Below, piece by piece: positions 45,633-54,392 of a stretch of 64,000 nt of DNA; within the stretch, counting starts at the first letter, position 1, and every line of letters begins with the position of its first letter. Source of the stretch: an uncultured SAR86 cluster bacterium (lineage in GTDB: Bacteria; Pseudomonadota; Gammaproteobacteria; Magnimaribacterales; Magnimaribacteraceae); assembly GCA_902604855.1 (NCBI GenBank), contig CACLAF010000001.1, positions 1 through 64,000 of the forward strand, given 5' to 3'. Below the pieces are notes generated by a model. It was not told the origin of the DNA. It saw nothing but the letters and a program-made list of their open reading frames with translations, and searched no databases. The translations under genes and the position numbers were made by a program.

Positions 45633-46364
45633 TTATTTATTTTTTTGCTTTTCTATTTCTTCAAAGGCCGATTGGATTTCAATAAATTTTTCTTTGGCTT
45701 TCTCTAATAATTCTTCAGGCAAACCCTTTGATAATAAAGTATCAGGATGAAATTCTTTTCTTTTTCTTTGGTAAGCAATTTTTATATCTTTAAATGCCAT
45801 ATCTTCTGTTACTCCAAGGATGATATAGGCATCAGATATATTTCCTCCATACTTCTTTTTATTAATTTTGAAAAATTCTTGATCAATTTGAAAAATCTCT
45901 ATCGCTTCGAGTAGAAGATTTTCTTCTGAAGGGTCCAGATGGTCATCTGCCATTGAAAGTTCAAATAGAAGATCATAAAACATTATCAAGGCTGATTTAT
46001 CGGATGACAAAAGTGAAGCAAGTTGGCTAGCATAATCTCGAAAGGAATTATGATCATCTTTTGCATGATTAAATATTTCAATAGCAAATACTCTTTGATC
46101 TGATGGAAATTTGAATCTCTCCTTTATAAAGTGATCAACTTTATCTACTTCTTCTCGAGTTACTTTGCCGTCAGCCTTTGCAATTTTGGCGAAACATGCG
46201 AAAAGAGCAGTAAAAAAAGCAGCTTGATTTCTCTGCTTCATTGATGGTTTAGCTTGCTCTCTACCTGATAGTTTTGATCCAATTATTGCGCCGAGTATTC
46301 CTCCAATAGGTCCTCCTATTGAGAAACCAATCATCCCACCTATTCCTGCTTTCCAAAAACTCAT
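45633..46364 (-). CDS. djlA: DnaJ-like membrane-anchored co-chaperone (DjlA-like)
   Basis: A 243-residue protein: an N-terminal glycine-rich membrane segment (GGMIGFSIGGPIGGILGAIIG, about 9-29), a central TerB-like helical domain (FACFAKIAKADGKVTREEVDKVDHFI), and a C-terminal J domain with the HPD motif (REFHPDTLLSK region, about residues 215-220). This order is that of DjlA, which stimulates DnaK at the inner membrane. It diverges from the OB-fold gene across 60 bp. Confidence 0.88.
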   Translation of the reverse strand: MSFWKAGIGGMIGFSIGGPIGGILGAIIGSKLSGREQAKPSMKQRNQAAFFTALFACFAKIAKADGKVTREEVDKVDHFIKERFKFPSDQRVFAIEIFNHAKDDHNSFRDYASQLASLLSSDKSALIMFYDLLFELSMADDHLDPSEENLLLEAIEIFQIDQEFFKINKKKYGGNISDAYIILGVTEDMAFKDIKIAYQRKRKEFHPDTLLSKGLPEELLEKAKEKFIEIQSAFEEIEKQKNK

Positions 46365-46424
46365 AGTCAGCTATTGTAATTAAGTTAAATATATATAAAA
46401 CTAGAATTAATTATAGGGGGAATA

Positions 46425-46832
46425 ATGAGTTTACCTGTTGTTGAATATCTAAAGCTGCCGGAAGGCGGAGAACCTTATCTTGAAGGTCATAAATGTAGTG
46501 AGTGCGGTTCAATCTTTCTAGGAGAAAGGAATGTTTGTTCGAATTGTTTTGCGCGAGACTCTATGCAATCTATTAAGCTGAATAATACTGGAAAACTCTA
46601 TTCTTATTCTATTGTTTTTAGGTCTTTTCCTGGAATAGAAGTTCCCTACATATCTGCGATAGTTGATCTTGATGGTGGAGGAACAGTAAAAGGTAATCTG
46701 ATAGATTGTGAACCAGATCCAGATAAGATTAATTTTGATATGCCAGTAGAAGTTATATTTGACGATGCTTTAGGTAGAAAAGATAAAGATGGAAATAGTT
46801 ATATCAGCTATTTCTTTAAACCAATTACATAA
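46425..46832 (+). CDS. Zn-ribbon OB-fold protein (DUF35 family)
   Basis: A 135-residue protein with a rubredoxin-like zinc ribbon (Cys at about 24, 27, 38, 41; HKCSECG and CSNCF) followed by an OB-fold. Such proteins bind acyl-CoA and work as partners of SCP-x-type thiolases. The next gene, 11 bp downstream, is exactly such a thiolase, which supports the pairing. GGGGGAATA precedes the ATG. Confidence 0.87.
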   Translation: MSLPVVEYLKLPEGGEPYLEGHKCSECGSIFLGERNVCSNCFARDSMQSIKLNNTGKLYSYSIVFRSFPGIEVPYISAIVDLDGGGTVKGNLIDCEPDPDKINFDMPVEVIFDDALGRKDKDGNSYISYFFKPIT

Positions 46833-46843
46833 GGGAGAAAATT

Positions 46844-47983
46844 ATGAGTGATGTATACGTTTTAGGTGTTGATATGATCAAGTTTGGACGATTTCCAGAT
46901 AGAACAGTACCGGATCTTGGTGCCGAAGCAGCATTACTGGCGCTAGATGATGCTGGTCTAAATATTGGAAATATGGAAGCCTTCTATTGTGGAAATCTTG
47001 GACAAGCTAATGCTATGGTTGGTCAAAGAATATTGCAGGAAATAGGACAGACAGGCATACCAGTTGTAAATTGTTCTAATGCGTGCGCTACAGGAGCTAC
47101 TGCTTTTAGAGAAGCTTGGACTTCTATTAAAGCAGGTTTGTATGATGTGGTACTGGCTGTTGGTGTAGAGCAAATGGGAACAGGTCTTCTTGGAGGTTCT
47201 GGAAGTGGATCCGGAATTCCAAAAGAAGGGTTATTAGGATCAGGCACTATGCCTGCAGTATTCGCCGAGGCCGGCATGGAACATGCAAGGCAATATGGTA
47301 CAACATTTGAACAGTTTGCAAAGATTTCTGTTAAGAATCATCATCATTCAACAATGAATCCAAAAGCAAGATACCAAATTGAAACACCTTTGGATGAGGT
47401 TATGAATGCTGAGATGATTTCTTATCCCAATACTAAACTTATGTGCTCCGTAAATGTTGATGGAGCTGCGGCTGCAGTGCTTGTCTCTGAAAAGAAAGCA
47501 AAAGAACTTGGTATGCAAAGAGCTGTAAGAATTAAAGCCTCAGTAATGACTAGCGATCCTTATCAAGAAAGAGATCTTGTAATGCCAGATGTAAATTCTT
47601 GTACTCGAAAAGCAGCAGCAGAAGCTTATGAGATGGCTGGTCTAGATTCTAGTGATGTTGATCTTGTAGAGTTACATGATTGTTTTGCAACTGCAGAGAT
47701 GCTTCATTACGAAAATTTAGGTTTATGCGAAGATGGAGAAGCTGGAAGATTAATTGATGAAGGTGAAGTTGAACTTGGTGGAAGAATTCCAGTGAATGTT
47801 TCAGGAGGTCTCCTATCTAAAGGCCATCCCTTAGGAGCAACTGGCATAGCAAATATTTATGAAGTTTGTTCGCACTTAAGAGGCGAGGCTGGAAAAAGGC
47901 AAGTTGAAAATGCAAGAATAGGAATGACTCATGTCATTGGATTGGGAAGTGCATGCGGCATACATATTCTTGAAAAAGTATAG
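46844..47983 (+). CDS. Thiolase family protein (SCP-x-like)
   Basis: A 379-residue thiolase-fold enzyme. NCSNACATGATAFREAW places the nucleophilic cysteine at about residue 81; LVELHDCFATAEMLHYENLGL and NVSGGLLSKGHPLGATGIA give the His-containing C-terminal motifs, and GLGSACGIHILEKV the second cysteine. These features match SCP2/SCP-x thiolases rather than classical acetyl-CoA acetyltransferase. Together with the OB-fold partner it would cleave or condense 3-oxoacyl-CoA; substrate unknown. Confidence 0.88.
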   Translation: MSDVYVLGVDMIKFGRFPDRTVPDLGAEAALLALDDAGLNIGNMEAFYCGNLGQANAMVGQRILQEIGQTGIPVVNCSNACATGATAFREAWTSIKAGLYDVVLAVGVEQMGTGLLGGSGSGSGIPKEGLLGSGTMPAVFAEAGMEHARQYGTTFEQFAKISVKNHHHSTMNPKARYQIETPLDEVMNAEMISYPNTKLMCSVNVDGAAAAVLVSEKKAKELGMQRAVRIKASVMTSDPYQERDLVMPDVNSCTRKAAAEAYEMAGLDSSDVDLVELHDCFATAEMLHYENLGLCEDGEAGRLIDEGEVELGGRIPVNVSGGLLSKGHPLGATGIANIYEVCSHLRGEAGKRQVENARIGMTHVIGLGSACGIHILEKV

Positions 47984-47989
47984 AGCGTT

Positions 47990-48481
47990 ATGTTGATTGG
48001 TGTTGTAAGTGACACTCATAATAATATTAAAAATATAAAGAAGATAATTGCTCTCTTTAATAAAGAAAAGGTTGATTTTGTAATTCATACTGGTGATATC
48101 TGTAATGCCAAAACCTTCGAAAAGTTTTCTTCTTTAAACTGTAAACTGATAGGTGTTTATGGTAACAATGATAGAAACGAACTAGGGCTCGAAGATATAT
48201 CCAATAAATACTCTTTTGAGTTTCAAGAGCCCCCTAAAAGTATAAATATTGGAAATAGAAATATTGCGATCTTTCACGAACCTAACTTAATTGATAATTT
48301 TTTATCAAGAAATCAAGACATTGATGTTGTCTTGCATGGTCATACACATAGGTATAGAAAAGAGATAAATAATGACGTTCTATATTTTAATCCAGGTGAA
48401 TCTGCGGGAATGCAAAAAGGCAAAAATGCAATAGGTATTCTTGATCTTGAAGCACTTACAGCTAGAAGAATTTTCTTTTAA
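47990..48481 (+). CDS. YfcE-type metallophosphoesterase
   Basis: A 163-residue calcineurin-like phosphodiesterase. The metal ligands appear in order: VSDTHNN (Asp8, His10), TGDICN, GNNDRNE and HGHTHRY. The size and motifs match the MJ0936/YfcE group of manganese-dependent phosphodiesterases with unknown natural substrates. It is 6 bp after the thiolase gene and overlaps the convergent membrane-protein gene by 20 bp. Confidence 0.9.
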   Translation: MLIGVVSDTHNNIKNIKKIIALFNKEKVDFVIHTGDICNAKTFEKFSSLNCKLIGVYGNNDRNELGLEDISNKYSFEFQEPPKSINIGNRNIAIFHEPNLIDNFLSRNQDIDVVLHGHTHRYRKEINNDVLYFNPGESAGMQKGKNAIGILDLEALTARRIFF

Positions 48482-48752
48482 GGACTGCATACAATGACAA
48501 AAACAAGATAGAGATCGGCAAAGTTAAGAATATTGGCCTTAAAACTCTTGCTGTCAAATTATTTTCAAAAATTATATTAAATAGAAAGGTAAAAAAAGAG
48601 GGTGCGTAATTTAAACCTTGAGGATCGATTGTTGTGGGTGTAAGAAAAAAAACAAGAAGAATGATAAATAAATAAAAATAATATTTTTTACTTAACCTTG
48701 CTAAGGTTAAGCTAATCAAAAATGAAGATATAAGGTAAAGGGACCAAAACAT
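48462..48752 (-). CDS. Small membrane protein of unknown function
   Basis: A 96-residue protein with about three hydrophobic segments and a central loop, TTIDPQGLNYAPSFFTFLFN. Similar short genes next to rnd occur in gammaproteobacteria, though I cannot assign a family with certainty. The stop region overlaps the phosphodiesterase gene on the other strand by 20 bp, and rnd ends 4 bp from its start on the same strand. Confidence 0.6.
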   Translation of the reverse strand: MFWSLYLISSFLISLTLARLSKKYYFYLFIILLVFFLTPTTIDPQGLNYAPSFFTFLFNIIFENNLTARVLRPIFLTLPISILFLSLYAVLKRKFF

Positions 48753-48756
48753 AAAG

Positions 48757-49584
48757 TCATCCTAGTATTTTAAGTACATCATTTCTTATTAGTTTACTTC
48801 TCCAAGAAGTAATATCCGCACAGGCGAAGTCCAATCCTTTAATAAACACTGTCCTCAAGAAGTCCTTTTGTGCTTTTTTTGAAAAAAACAAGGTTTGATT
48901 AATCCTTTCTTTCTCAGATATCCTTTCAATTATTTCATTTAATTTTTTAAGCATCTCAACCTCTTGTGCTTTGGTCAGCGTCCTCTCTGATTCATTATTA
49001 TTTGATAGTGGAGTAAATGTGAGCTTCAATAACCTTTCAACGTCTTGGTAGAGCCAGTCTAATTTTGAAGACTTAGATAATTCTTTCACTTGCCTTTCAT
49101 AAAGATGGATTAGATACTCAACATCTAGAGATGCATATTTCAATTGAGAGTCAGATAGAGGCCTTCTCATCCAATTTGATCTTGTCTCATTTTTCTCTAG
49201 GATTATTCCTAATTCTTTTTCAACTAAACCCTGATAACCAATGGTGAACTCTCCCTCCAAGAGCGAATTAGCTATCTGTGTATCATAAACATTTACAGGC
49301 TCTTTGTTTGTCCATGCAAAAATGGCTTCAAGATCTTCTTTACAAGAGTGGAAGATCTTAGTCACAGACTCAGAAAATAAAAAACTAGCGTGATTGCCTG
49401 GCTCTTTGATAAATATAGCATCAATAAGATAAACCTCTTCTCCATCATTAACTTGCAGAAGAGCAAGGCACATATTTTCTTTATTTGTTCTCCTAAATTC
49501 TGTATCAACTCCTATATGAGGTTTTCCTAACAGCTCTTTATTAAGAAAAGCTAAGTCGTCTATGTTATCTATATAAGTAAACAA
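48757..49584 (-). CDS. rnd: Ribonuclease D, short form
   Basis: A 275-residue DEDD-type 3'-5' exonuclease that trims tRNA and small RNA ends. GVDTEFRR gives the first Asp-Glu pair (about 27 and 29), the CKEDLEAI helix the second Asp, and YASLDVEYL the tyrosine and last aspartate, so the catalytic set is complete. The E. coli enzyme is about 370 residues with two HRDC domains; here only one degenerate HRDC-like region (about 200-275) follows. No frameshift is evident. Confidence 0.87.
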   Translation of the reverse strand: MFTYIDNIDDLAFLNKELLGKPHIGVDTEFRRTNKENMCLALLQVNDGEEVYLIDAIFIKEPGNHASFLFSESVTKIFHSCKEDLEAIFAWTNKEPVNVYDTQIANSLLEGEFTIGYQGLVEKELGIILEKNETRSNWMRRPLSDSQLKYASLDVEYLIHLYERQVKELSKSSKLDWLYQDVERLLKLTFTPLSNNNESERTLTKAQEVEMLKKLNEIIERISEKERINQTLFFSKKAQKDFLRTVFIKGLDFACADITSWRSKLIRNDVLKILG

Positions 49585-49598
49585 TTTAAGGGTGCATA

Positions 49599-50663
49599 TT
49601 ATTTTGATTTATGATCTCTTTTATTGTGTTTACTAAGAGGATATTTGATGATCAAGTAGTAAACTAGCCAGATTGTTAAAAATCCAAAAAATTGAAAAGA
49701 TTCTTCGACTTTTTGAGATACAAAAAAAAGTAGAGTGGTGCTAGAAATTATAGAAATGGAAAATAATATTATTAAAACTGCTTTTTTGGTTAAGCCTGCA
49801 TCAAGCATCAGATGATGAATATGAGTTCTGTCGCCTGCAAAAATAGATTTCCTATTTGCTAACCTGGTTAGGAATGTCGATAAAGCATCAATGAGAGGAA
49901 TAGAAACCAGCCAAAGTGCATTGACAGGTTTAATGATTGACTCATTTCCACTAGAAGATAGTGTAACCAAAAACCAAGCAGTGATGAAACCAACCCACAT
50001 TGCCCCAGAATCACCTAAGAATACCTTTCTTTTTCTTCCCAATAGTCCAAGGTTAAAAACTAAAAAAATAATTAGAACTACACTTCCTAAAAATAAGACG
50101 CCGCTCTCTCCATTTATCCATGCAAGAATTGAAACTACTGTGGCAGCAGAAAAAGCAACTAAACCAACTAGCCCATCAATTCCGTCTAACATATTGAACG
50201 CATTACAAACTCCGACAACCATAAATATGGTTATAGGAATACCTATATCTCCAACGTAAATATTGCCAAAGCCAAAGAGGTTTCCAAAATCTCTCAGATA
50301 TACATCAGTTAATATAATCACTAGCCAGCTCGATAAGATTTGAATAATCAATCTAAAAGATGCGGGTAAAGGCTTTATGTCATCTAAAAAACCCATTGCC
50401 AGAATAATAATTGAGGTGAACCATACTACAGATAGTGCTTGAAATTTATGATTTACGCCAACTGAATATTCCGGAAAAAGAACATACATGAAAACAGTAG
50501 TGGAAAGAAATAGACCTATCCCCCCACCCAAGCTTATTTCTCCTTTGTGAATTTTTCTTACTCCATCAGGTCTATCAACAATTCCAAAACGAGGAAAAAT
50601 AAATGTAATGAACCAGAAAAAAATTACTGTTAATGTCGTTGCTATCAAATAATTTACTAACAT
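49599..50663 (-). CDS. Undecaprenyl-phosphate sugar-1-phosphate transferase (WecA/MraY family)
   Basis: A 354-residue membrane enzyme with about 10 helices. GFLDDIKPLP carries the Asp-Asp pair, NAFNMLDGIDGLVG the Asn and Asp of the catalytic loop, and GDRTHIHHLMLDAGLT the HIHH motif typical of WecA-type enzymes. It transfers N-acetylglucosamine-1-phosphate, or another HexNAc-P, to undecaprenyl phosphate, starting O-antigen or ECA-like glycan synthesis. It opens the polysaccharide cluster. Confidence 0.9.
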   Translation of the reverse strand: MLVNYLIATTLTVIFFWFITFIFPRFGIVDRPDGVRKIHKGEISLGGGIGLFLSTTVFMYVLFPEYSVGVNHKFQALSVVWFTSIIILAMGFLDDIKPLPASFRLIIQILSSWLVIILTDVYLRDFGNLFGFGNIYVGDIGIPITIFMVVGVCNAFNMLDGIDGLVGLVAFSAATVVSILAWINGESGVLFLGSVVLIIFLVFNLGLLGRKRKVFLGDSGAMWVGFITAWFLVTLSSSGNESIIKPVNALWLVSIPLIDALSTFLTRLANRKSIFAGDRTHIHHLMLDAGLTKKAVLIILFSISIISSTTLLFFVSQKVEESFQFFGFLTIWLVYYLIIKYPLSKHNKRDHKSK

Positions 50664-50754
50664 ATTTCCCGATTCTATTTTATTTCTTAGTAAGGTTTAT
50701 TGAATAATAATATTTTTCAACCCATCTTGTACTAAAAAAGCTTTCCATCATGTC

Positions 50755-51357
50755 TTATGTACTTAAATCTTTTATGTAAATAATAGAATTAACACCCTTA
50801 TGTACTTCCATTTCTCCTACAGGAATGGAGCCCATCTTTCTATAAAAGGCATGTGCTCTATCTAAGCTTTTACCAACAGTGATACTAAAACTTTTTATAC
50901 CTTTATATCTGAAATGCTTACAAAGATCATTGAATAGGTTCTCAGCATGCCCTTTACCATGATAAGCAGGATTGACCACAATCGAGAGTAATTCTTGATT
51001 AGGAATATCTAATGAAGTCTTGCTGTCTTTATTTAGCAAAAGTACCTCCATAATTTTATAAAGCTTAGAAATAGATAAAAAACATGATTTAAGAGAATAA
51101 ATTAATCTAAGAGGCTTTAATAAAAGTTGCTTATATATTGGTCCTAAACCAGTGCCTCCTGTCACAAAACCAACAATATTGTCTTCATCTCTCTTAACAA
51201 GCAAAACACTATCATTGTCTTTGTCTATTGCTTCATACAATAGAGCAAGAAAAGGAACACCTAAGGTTGCCAAGAACCCCTTACTAAGATGGTAACAGTG
51301 CAGTCTTGCAACAACTTCATAGTCACTAAAGCTAAGTTCATTTTCTTTTAGATCCAT
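50755..51357 (-). CDS. GNAT-family N-acetyltransferase
   Basis: A 200-residue GNAT. LLSIVVNPAYHGKGHAENLFNDL is the acetyl-CoA-binding motif A, and SFSITVGKSLDRAHAFYRKMG the downstream helix. Located next to a PglC-like sugar transferase and a 4,6-dehydratase/aminotransferase pair, it may acetylate a 4-amino sugar, filling the role of PglD or WeeI; that is inference. Overlaps the sugar transferase gene by 10 bp. Confidence 0.8.
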   Translation of the reverse strand: MDLKENELSFSDYEVVARLHCYHLSKGFLATLGVPFLALLYEAIDKDNDSVLLVKRDEDNIVGFVTGGTGLGPIYKQLLLKPLRLIYSLKSCFLSISKLYKIMEVLLLNKDSKTSLDIPNQELLSIVVNPAYHGKGHAENLFNDLCKHFRYKGIKSFSITVGKSLDRAHAFYRKMGSIPVGEMEVHKGVNSIIYIKDLST

Positions 51358-52019
51358 TTATTCAATACTTTTGAAGGAGGAGGTAGATCTTGGAATAGTC
51401 TCCAGATCAAGGTAGAACTAAAGCCTAATACAACCCAAATACTAAGAATGATGAGTATAAAGTATAATTGTATGCGTTGATTTGCAACATACCAGGCCTC
51501 CAGAGATCCTTTGTAAGGCATTACAATTTCATCATAAAATTTATCTGGATCATTGTGCGAAAGCATCATATCTTCCTCATTTCGGAAAATTATAGATCCA
51601 ATTCCAGACAGTCCAGGACGAACTTTGATAATTTCATTTTGAAATGCCAAAGGAAATGCATCAAAGCAACGCTGAGTCTGAGGACGAGGCCCAATGATAC
51701 TCATATCACCTTTGAGGATGTTCAAAAGTTGAGGTAATTCATTAATTTTAGTTTTACGCAAAAATTTTCCAACAGGGAGTACACGTGGATCATCTTTAAG
51801 AGTTACAGTCCCTGTTCCCATGCTTGGGCTTTTTTTAAGCATTGTGGCAAACTTGTATAACTTAAATTGATCACCGCCTGTTCCCACGCGGCCTTGAAGG
51901 AAGAAAATTTCTCCCTCACCAGTTAACCTTAAGATGAGTATTATAGGAATAAGAAGTGGGGAGAGTATGGCGAGAGCTATACAAGAAAAAAAAATATCAA
52001 ACATTCTTTGCATCTTCAC
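51348..52019 (-). CDS. Bacterial sugar transferase (PglC/WcaJ-type initiating phosphoglycosyltransferase)
   Basis: A 223-residue monotopic phosphoglycosyltransferase. MFDIFFSCIALAILSPLLIPIILILRL is the reentrant N-terminal helix, GEIFFLQGRVGTGGDQFKLYKFATM is the signature, and KTKINELPQLLNILKGDMSIIGPRPQ gives the catalytic region. It loads a sugar phosphate on undecaprenyl phosphate. Its C-terminal membrane segment (about 185-205) is an addition. A second, unrelated initiating enzyme is 700 bp away. Confidence 0.9.
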   Translation of the reverse strand: MKMQRMFDIFFSCIALAILSPLLIPIILILRLTGEGEIFFLQGRVGTGGDQFKLYKFATMLKKSPSMGTGTVTLKDDPRVLPVGKFLRKTKINELPQLLNILKGDMSIIGPRPQTQRCFDAFPLAFQNEIIKVRPGLSGIGSIIFRNEEDMMLSHNDPDKFYDEIVMPYKGSLEAWYVANQRIQLYFILIILSIWVVLGFSSTLIWRLFQDLPPPSKVLNKWI

Positions 52020-53203
52020 ATTCTGCCATCTAGATATTTACCTGTCTCAATGTGATTGAAGTCAGGAAGTATTTTATTGAAAAGATCTATTAATGGTGCC
52101 TTCTCCCAAATTGATTGACTACGAAATTTGTCCATTTCTTCCAAAAAATGTTGCAGCATTTGTGGATTAAAATCTAGCTCACTTTTGATAACTCCTAAAT
52201 TTTCAAACTTTTCTAGGTCTATTATTTCATTATTTGTAAAAAACTCTTCAAAATCTTTTTCTCCTGAAGTGTCTGATTTAAAGAAATAAAGAGGCCATCT
52301 TTTTGATGCTATCAATTCTCCAGCTAACTCTCTAGCCTCTTTTTCAGTTGAACAATGATAAGGTTCATAGCCCAATGCCTTTATATACCTTTCAGCTATT
52401 TCAGAAAAAGTGGTCAAATGTAACTGCTCACTTAATTTCGGGAAAAAAATATCCTTATTCTCACCTAAAAGGCAAGACATTAGGCACAATTCTCCAGATT
52501 CCTGAGGAGTTACAAAGTAACGCTTCACATCATTTGGGGCTGAAATAGGTTGTTGCTTAGAGAAGCGTTGATTAAATCCATGCAAAAGTGAACCATCAGA
52601 GAAGGCAACATTAGCAAATCGAGCTGTTGAGATGTCAATCGACTCACTTTCTTTCATGAGAAACATCTCCATGATCCTTTTACTAGCCCCCATCATATTA
52701 ACTGGATTAGCTGCTTTATCTGTAGATACACAGAAATACTTTTTTGCTCCAAATGATTTTGCTTTTTGAATGGTTTTAATCGTATTAAGAATATTGACTT
52801 CAATAAGACGCATTAGTGTAAAAGGATCTTTTTCACTCCTAACATGCTTTAGTGCTGAAAGATTAAGAACAAAATCATATCCTTCTCCGCCATTCATTAA
52901 AGCTGAAAATTCTTTACCTCCACAATCTATAGCAAAAGTTCGAAAATCACCATCTATATAACCGAGAGTACTGCGAATATCTCTTACAAGCTCCACCATG
53001 TTATTCTCGCTGATATCAACTATATGGAGCCCAAGAGGATTTCTTTTAAAGATTTCACGAGTAACAGCCTGACCTATTGAACCAGCACCACCTATGACCA
53101 AGAATCTGCTACTGGCAACCAATGATTTGAGTTCAGATCTGTAATAAGTAATATCTGATTCAAATAAAGGTGATGTTCTGCCAATGAGTTTTAATATATT
53201 CAT
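52016..53203 (-). CDS. Nucleotide-sugar 4,6-dehydratase of the WbpM/PglF (SMK) type, soluble form
   Basis: A 395-residue SDR-like dehydratase. VIGGAGSIGQAVTREIF is the NAD-binding loop (about 36-52). The catalytic region reads VSTDKAANPVNMMGASKR, with Met (about 171) where FlaA1-like enzymes have Tyr and Lys at about 175, the Ser-Met-Lys type. WbpM and PglF carry four N-terminal transmembrane helices, missing here. The likely product is a UDP-4-keto-6-deoxy-HexNAc, which the adjacent aminotransferase would aminate. Confidence 0.82.
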   Translation of the reverse strand: MNILKLIGRTSPLFESDITYYRSELKSLVASSRFLVIGGAGSIGQAVTREIFKRNPLGLHIVDISENNMVELVRDIRSTLGYIDGDFRTFAIDCGGKEFSALMNGGEGYDFVLNLSALKHVRSEKDPFTLMRLIEVNILNTIKTIQKAKSFGAKKYFCVSTDKAANPVNMMGASKRIMEMFLMKESESIDISTARFANVAFSDGSLLHGFNQRFSKQQPISAPNDVKRYFVTPQESGELCLMSCLLGENKDIFFPKLSEQLHLTTFSEIAERYIKALGYEPYHCSTEKEARELAGELIASKRWPLYFFKSDTSGEKDFEEFFTNNEIIDLEKFENLGVIKSELDFNPQMLQHFLEEMDKFRSQSIWEKAPLIDLFNKILPDFNHIETGKYLDGRM

Positions 53204-53219
53204 ATCAATATTTAATGAT

Positions 53220-54389
53220 CTATTTTTTTAGTGAACCTGGAGGTACGCTTGAAGGAATATTTACTACTCTATCTTCTAACCAAAGAGAATTCTCTAGTCC
53301 ATCTGTAAGACAATCCTTAAACATTGGAAGTCTTGACATCAGAGTCCAGATCGGACGAGTCATAACATTATTTTCATTAGTGAATTTAAGAAATTCATCA
53401 CGATCTTGTTTTGAATCTAAGATTATTGTATTGAGCCAATGATTTACTTTATTATTATCTATTGATTCAACAAAGATAACGTCTCTATCTGAAAAAAAAC
53501 TTTTCCACTGATTTGCTAAATCTGACTTCACAGTCAGAAAGTCCTCTAAAAGTTCCATCTGAGCACAGCCAAGAGCTGCGTTTAAATTTGGCAAGCGGTA
53601 ATTGTATCCTATCGCATCATGTATAAAATCATATGCATGAGGTATCTTTGCAGTAGTAGTAATATGCTTAGCTCGCTTAGCTAAATCAGTATTGTCAGTA
53701 ACGATCATACCTCCTCCGCCAGTAGTTATAACCTTATTTCCATTGAAACTAAGAGTGCCGAGTAAGGCAAAGGTGCCGGTATGTTGATTGCCCACATAAC
53801 TACCCAGAGATTCAGCAGCATCTTCAATCAAAGCTATATCCCAATTTTTACATATCTCTGCAATTTCTTTAATGCGACATGAAAAACCAAAAGTATGCAT
53901 TGGAACACAACCAGATATTTTTTTTCCTGAGATTTTATTAAAAGTACCATCTATTCTTTTTTCAGCATTTTTATTTAGGTAGTTTTGTAATGCTTTAGGA
54001 CTTAAACCCATAGTATCTAGATCAACATCTATAAAGACTGGATTTGCACCTGCATAATTAATTGCGTTACAGGTAGCTATAAACGTAAGTGCCTGTGATA
54101 TAACTTCATCTCCTGGCCTAACTCCAGCAAGTTCAATTGCTACATGGAGAGCGCTGGTGCCATTGACAGTTGCTATTGCATATTTAGAACCTAAGAACTC
54201 AGCTACTTTATCTTCAAACTCTGTAACTTTTTGTCCCACAGAAGATACAAAATTAGAATCGATACAATCGATTAAATAATCACGTTCGTTGCCTTCAAAT
54301 ATAGGCTGATGAAGAGGAATGAAATCATCACCGAAAATACCTCTAGCGAAAGTTACCATCTCTCTAGAAATCGTGTCTATCTTAGCCAT
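53220..54389 (-). CDS. LegC-type DegT/DnrJ/EryC1/StrS sugar aminotransferase
   Basis: A 389-residue PLP enzyme. FIPLHQPIFEGNERDYL and SSVGQKVTEFEDKVAEFLGSKYAIATVNGTSALHVAI fit the LegC family. The lysine that binds PLP is in LSFNGNKVITTGGGG (about Lys219), with IEDAAESLG upstream. It converts the 4-keto sugar produced by the neighbouring dehydratase into a 4-amino sugar. The other legionaminic-acid genes are not in the window, so the end product may be a bacillosamine-type sugar instead. Confidence 0.87.
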   Translation of the reverse strand: MAKIDTISREMVTFARGIFGDDFIPLHQPIFEGNERDYLIDCIDSNFVSSVGQKVTEFEDKVAEFLGSKYAIATVNGTSALHVAIELAGVRPGDEVISQALTFIATCNAINYAGANPVFIDVDLDTMGLSPKALQNYLNKNAEKRIDGTFNKISGKKISGCVPMHTFGFSCRIKEIAEICKNWDIALIEDAAESLGSYVGNQHTGTFALLGTLSFNGNKVITTGGGGMIVTDNTDLAKRAKHITTTAKIPHAYDFIHDAIGYNYRLPNLNAALGCAQMELLEDFLTVKSDLANQWKSFFSDRDVIFVESIDNNKVNHWLNTIILDSKQDRDEFLKFTNENNVMTRPIWTLMSRLPMFKDCLTDGLENSLWLEDRVVNIPSSVPPGSLKK

Positions 54390-54392
54390 TTT

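Noticed and set aside
53220-54389. A complete legionaminic acid pathway suggested by the LegC-type aminotransferase
   Set aside because: The synthase, epimerase and CMP-transfer genes (LegI, LegG, LegF types) are absent from the window.
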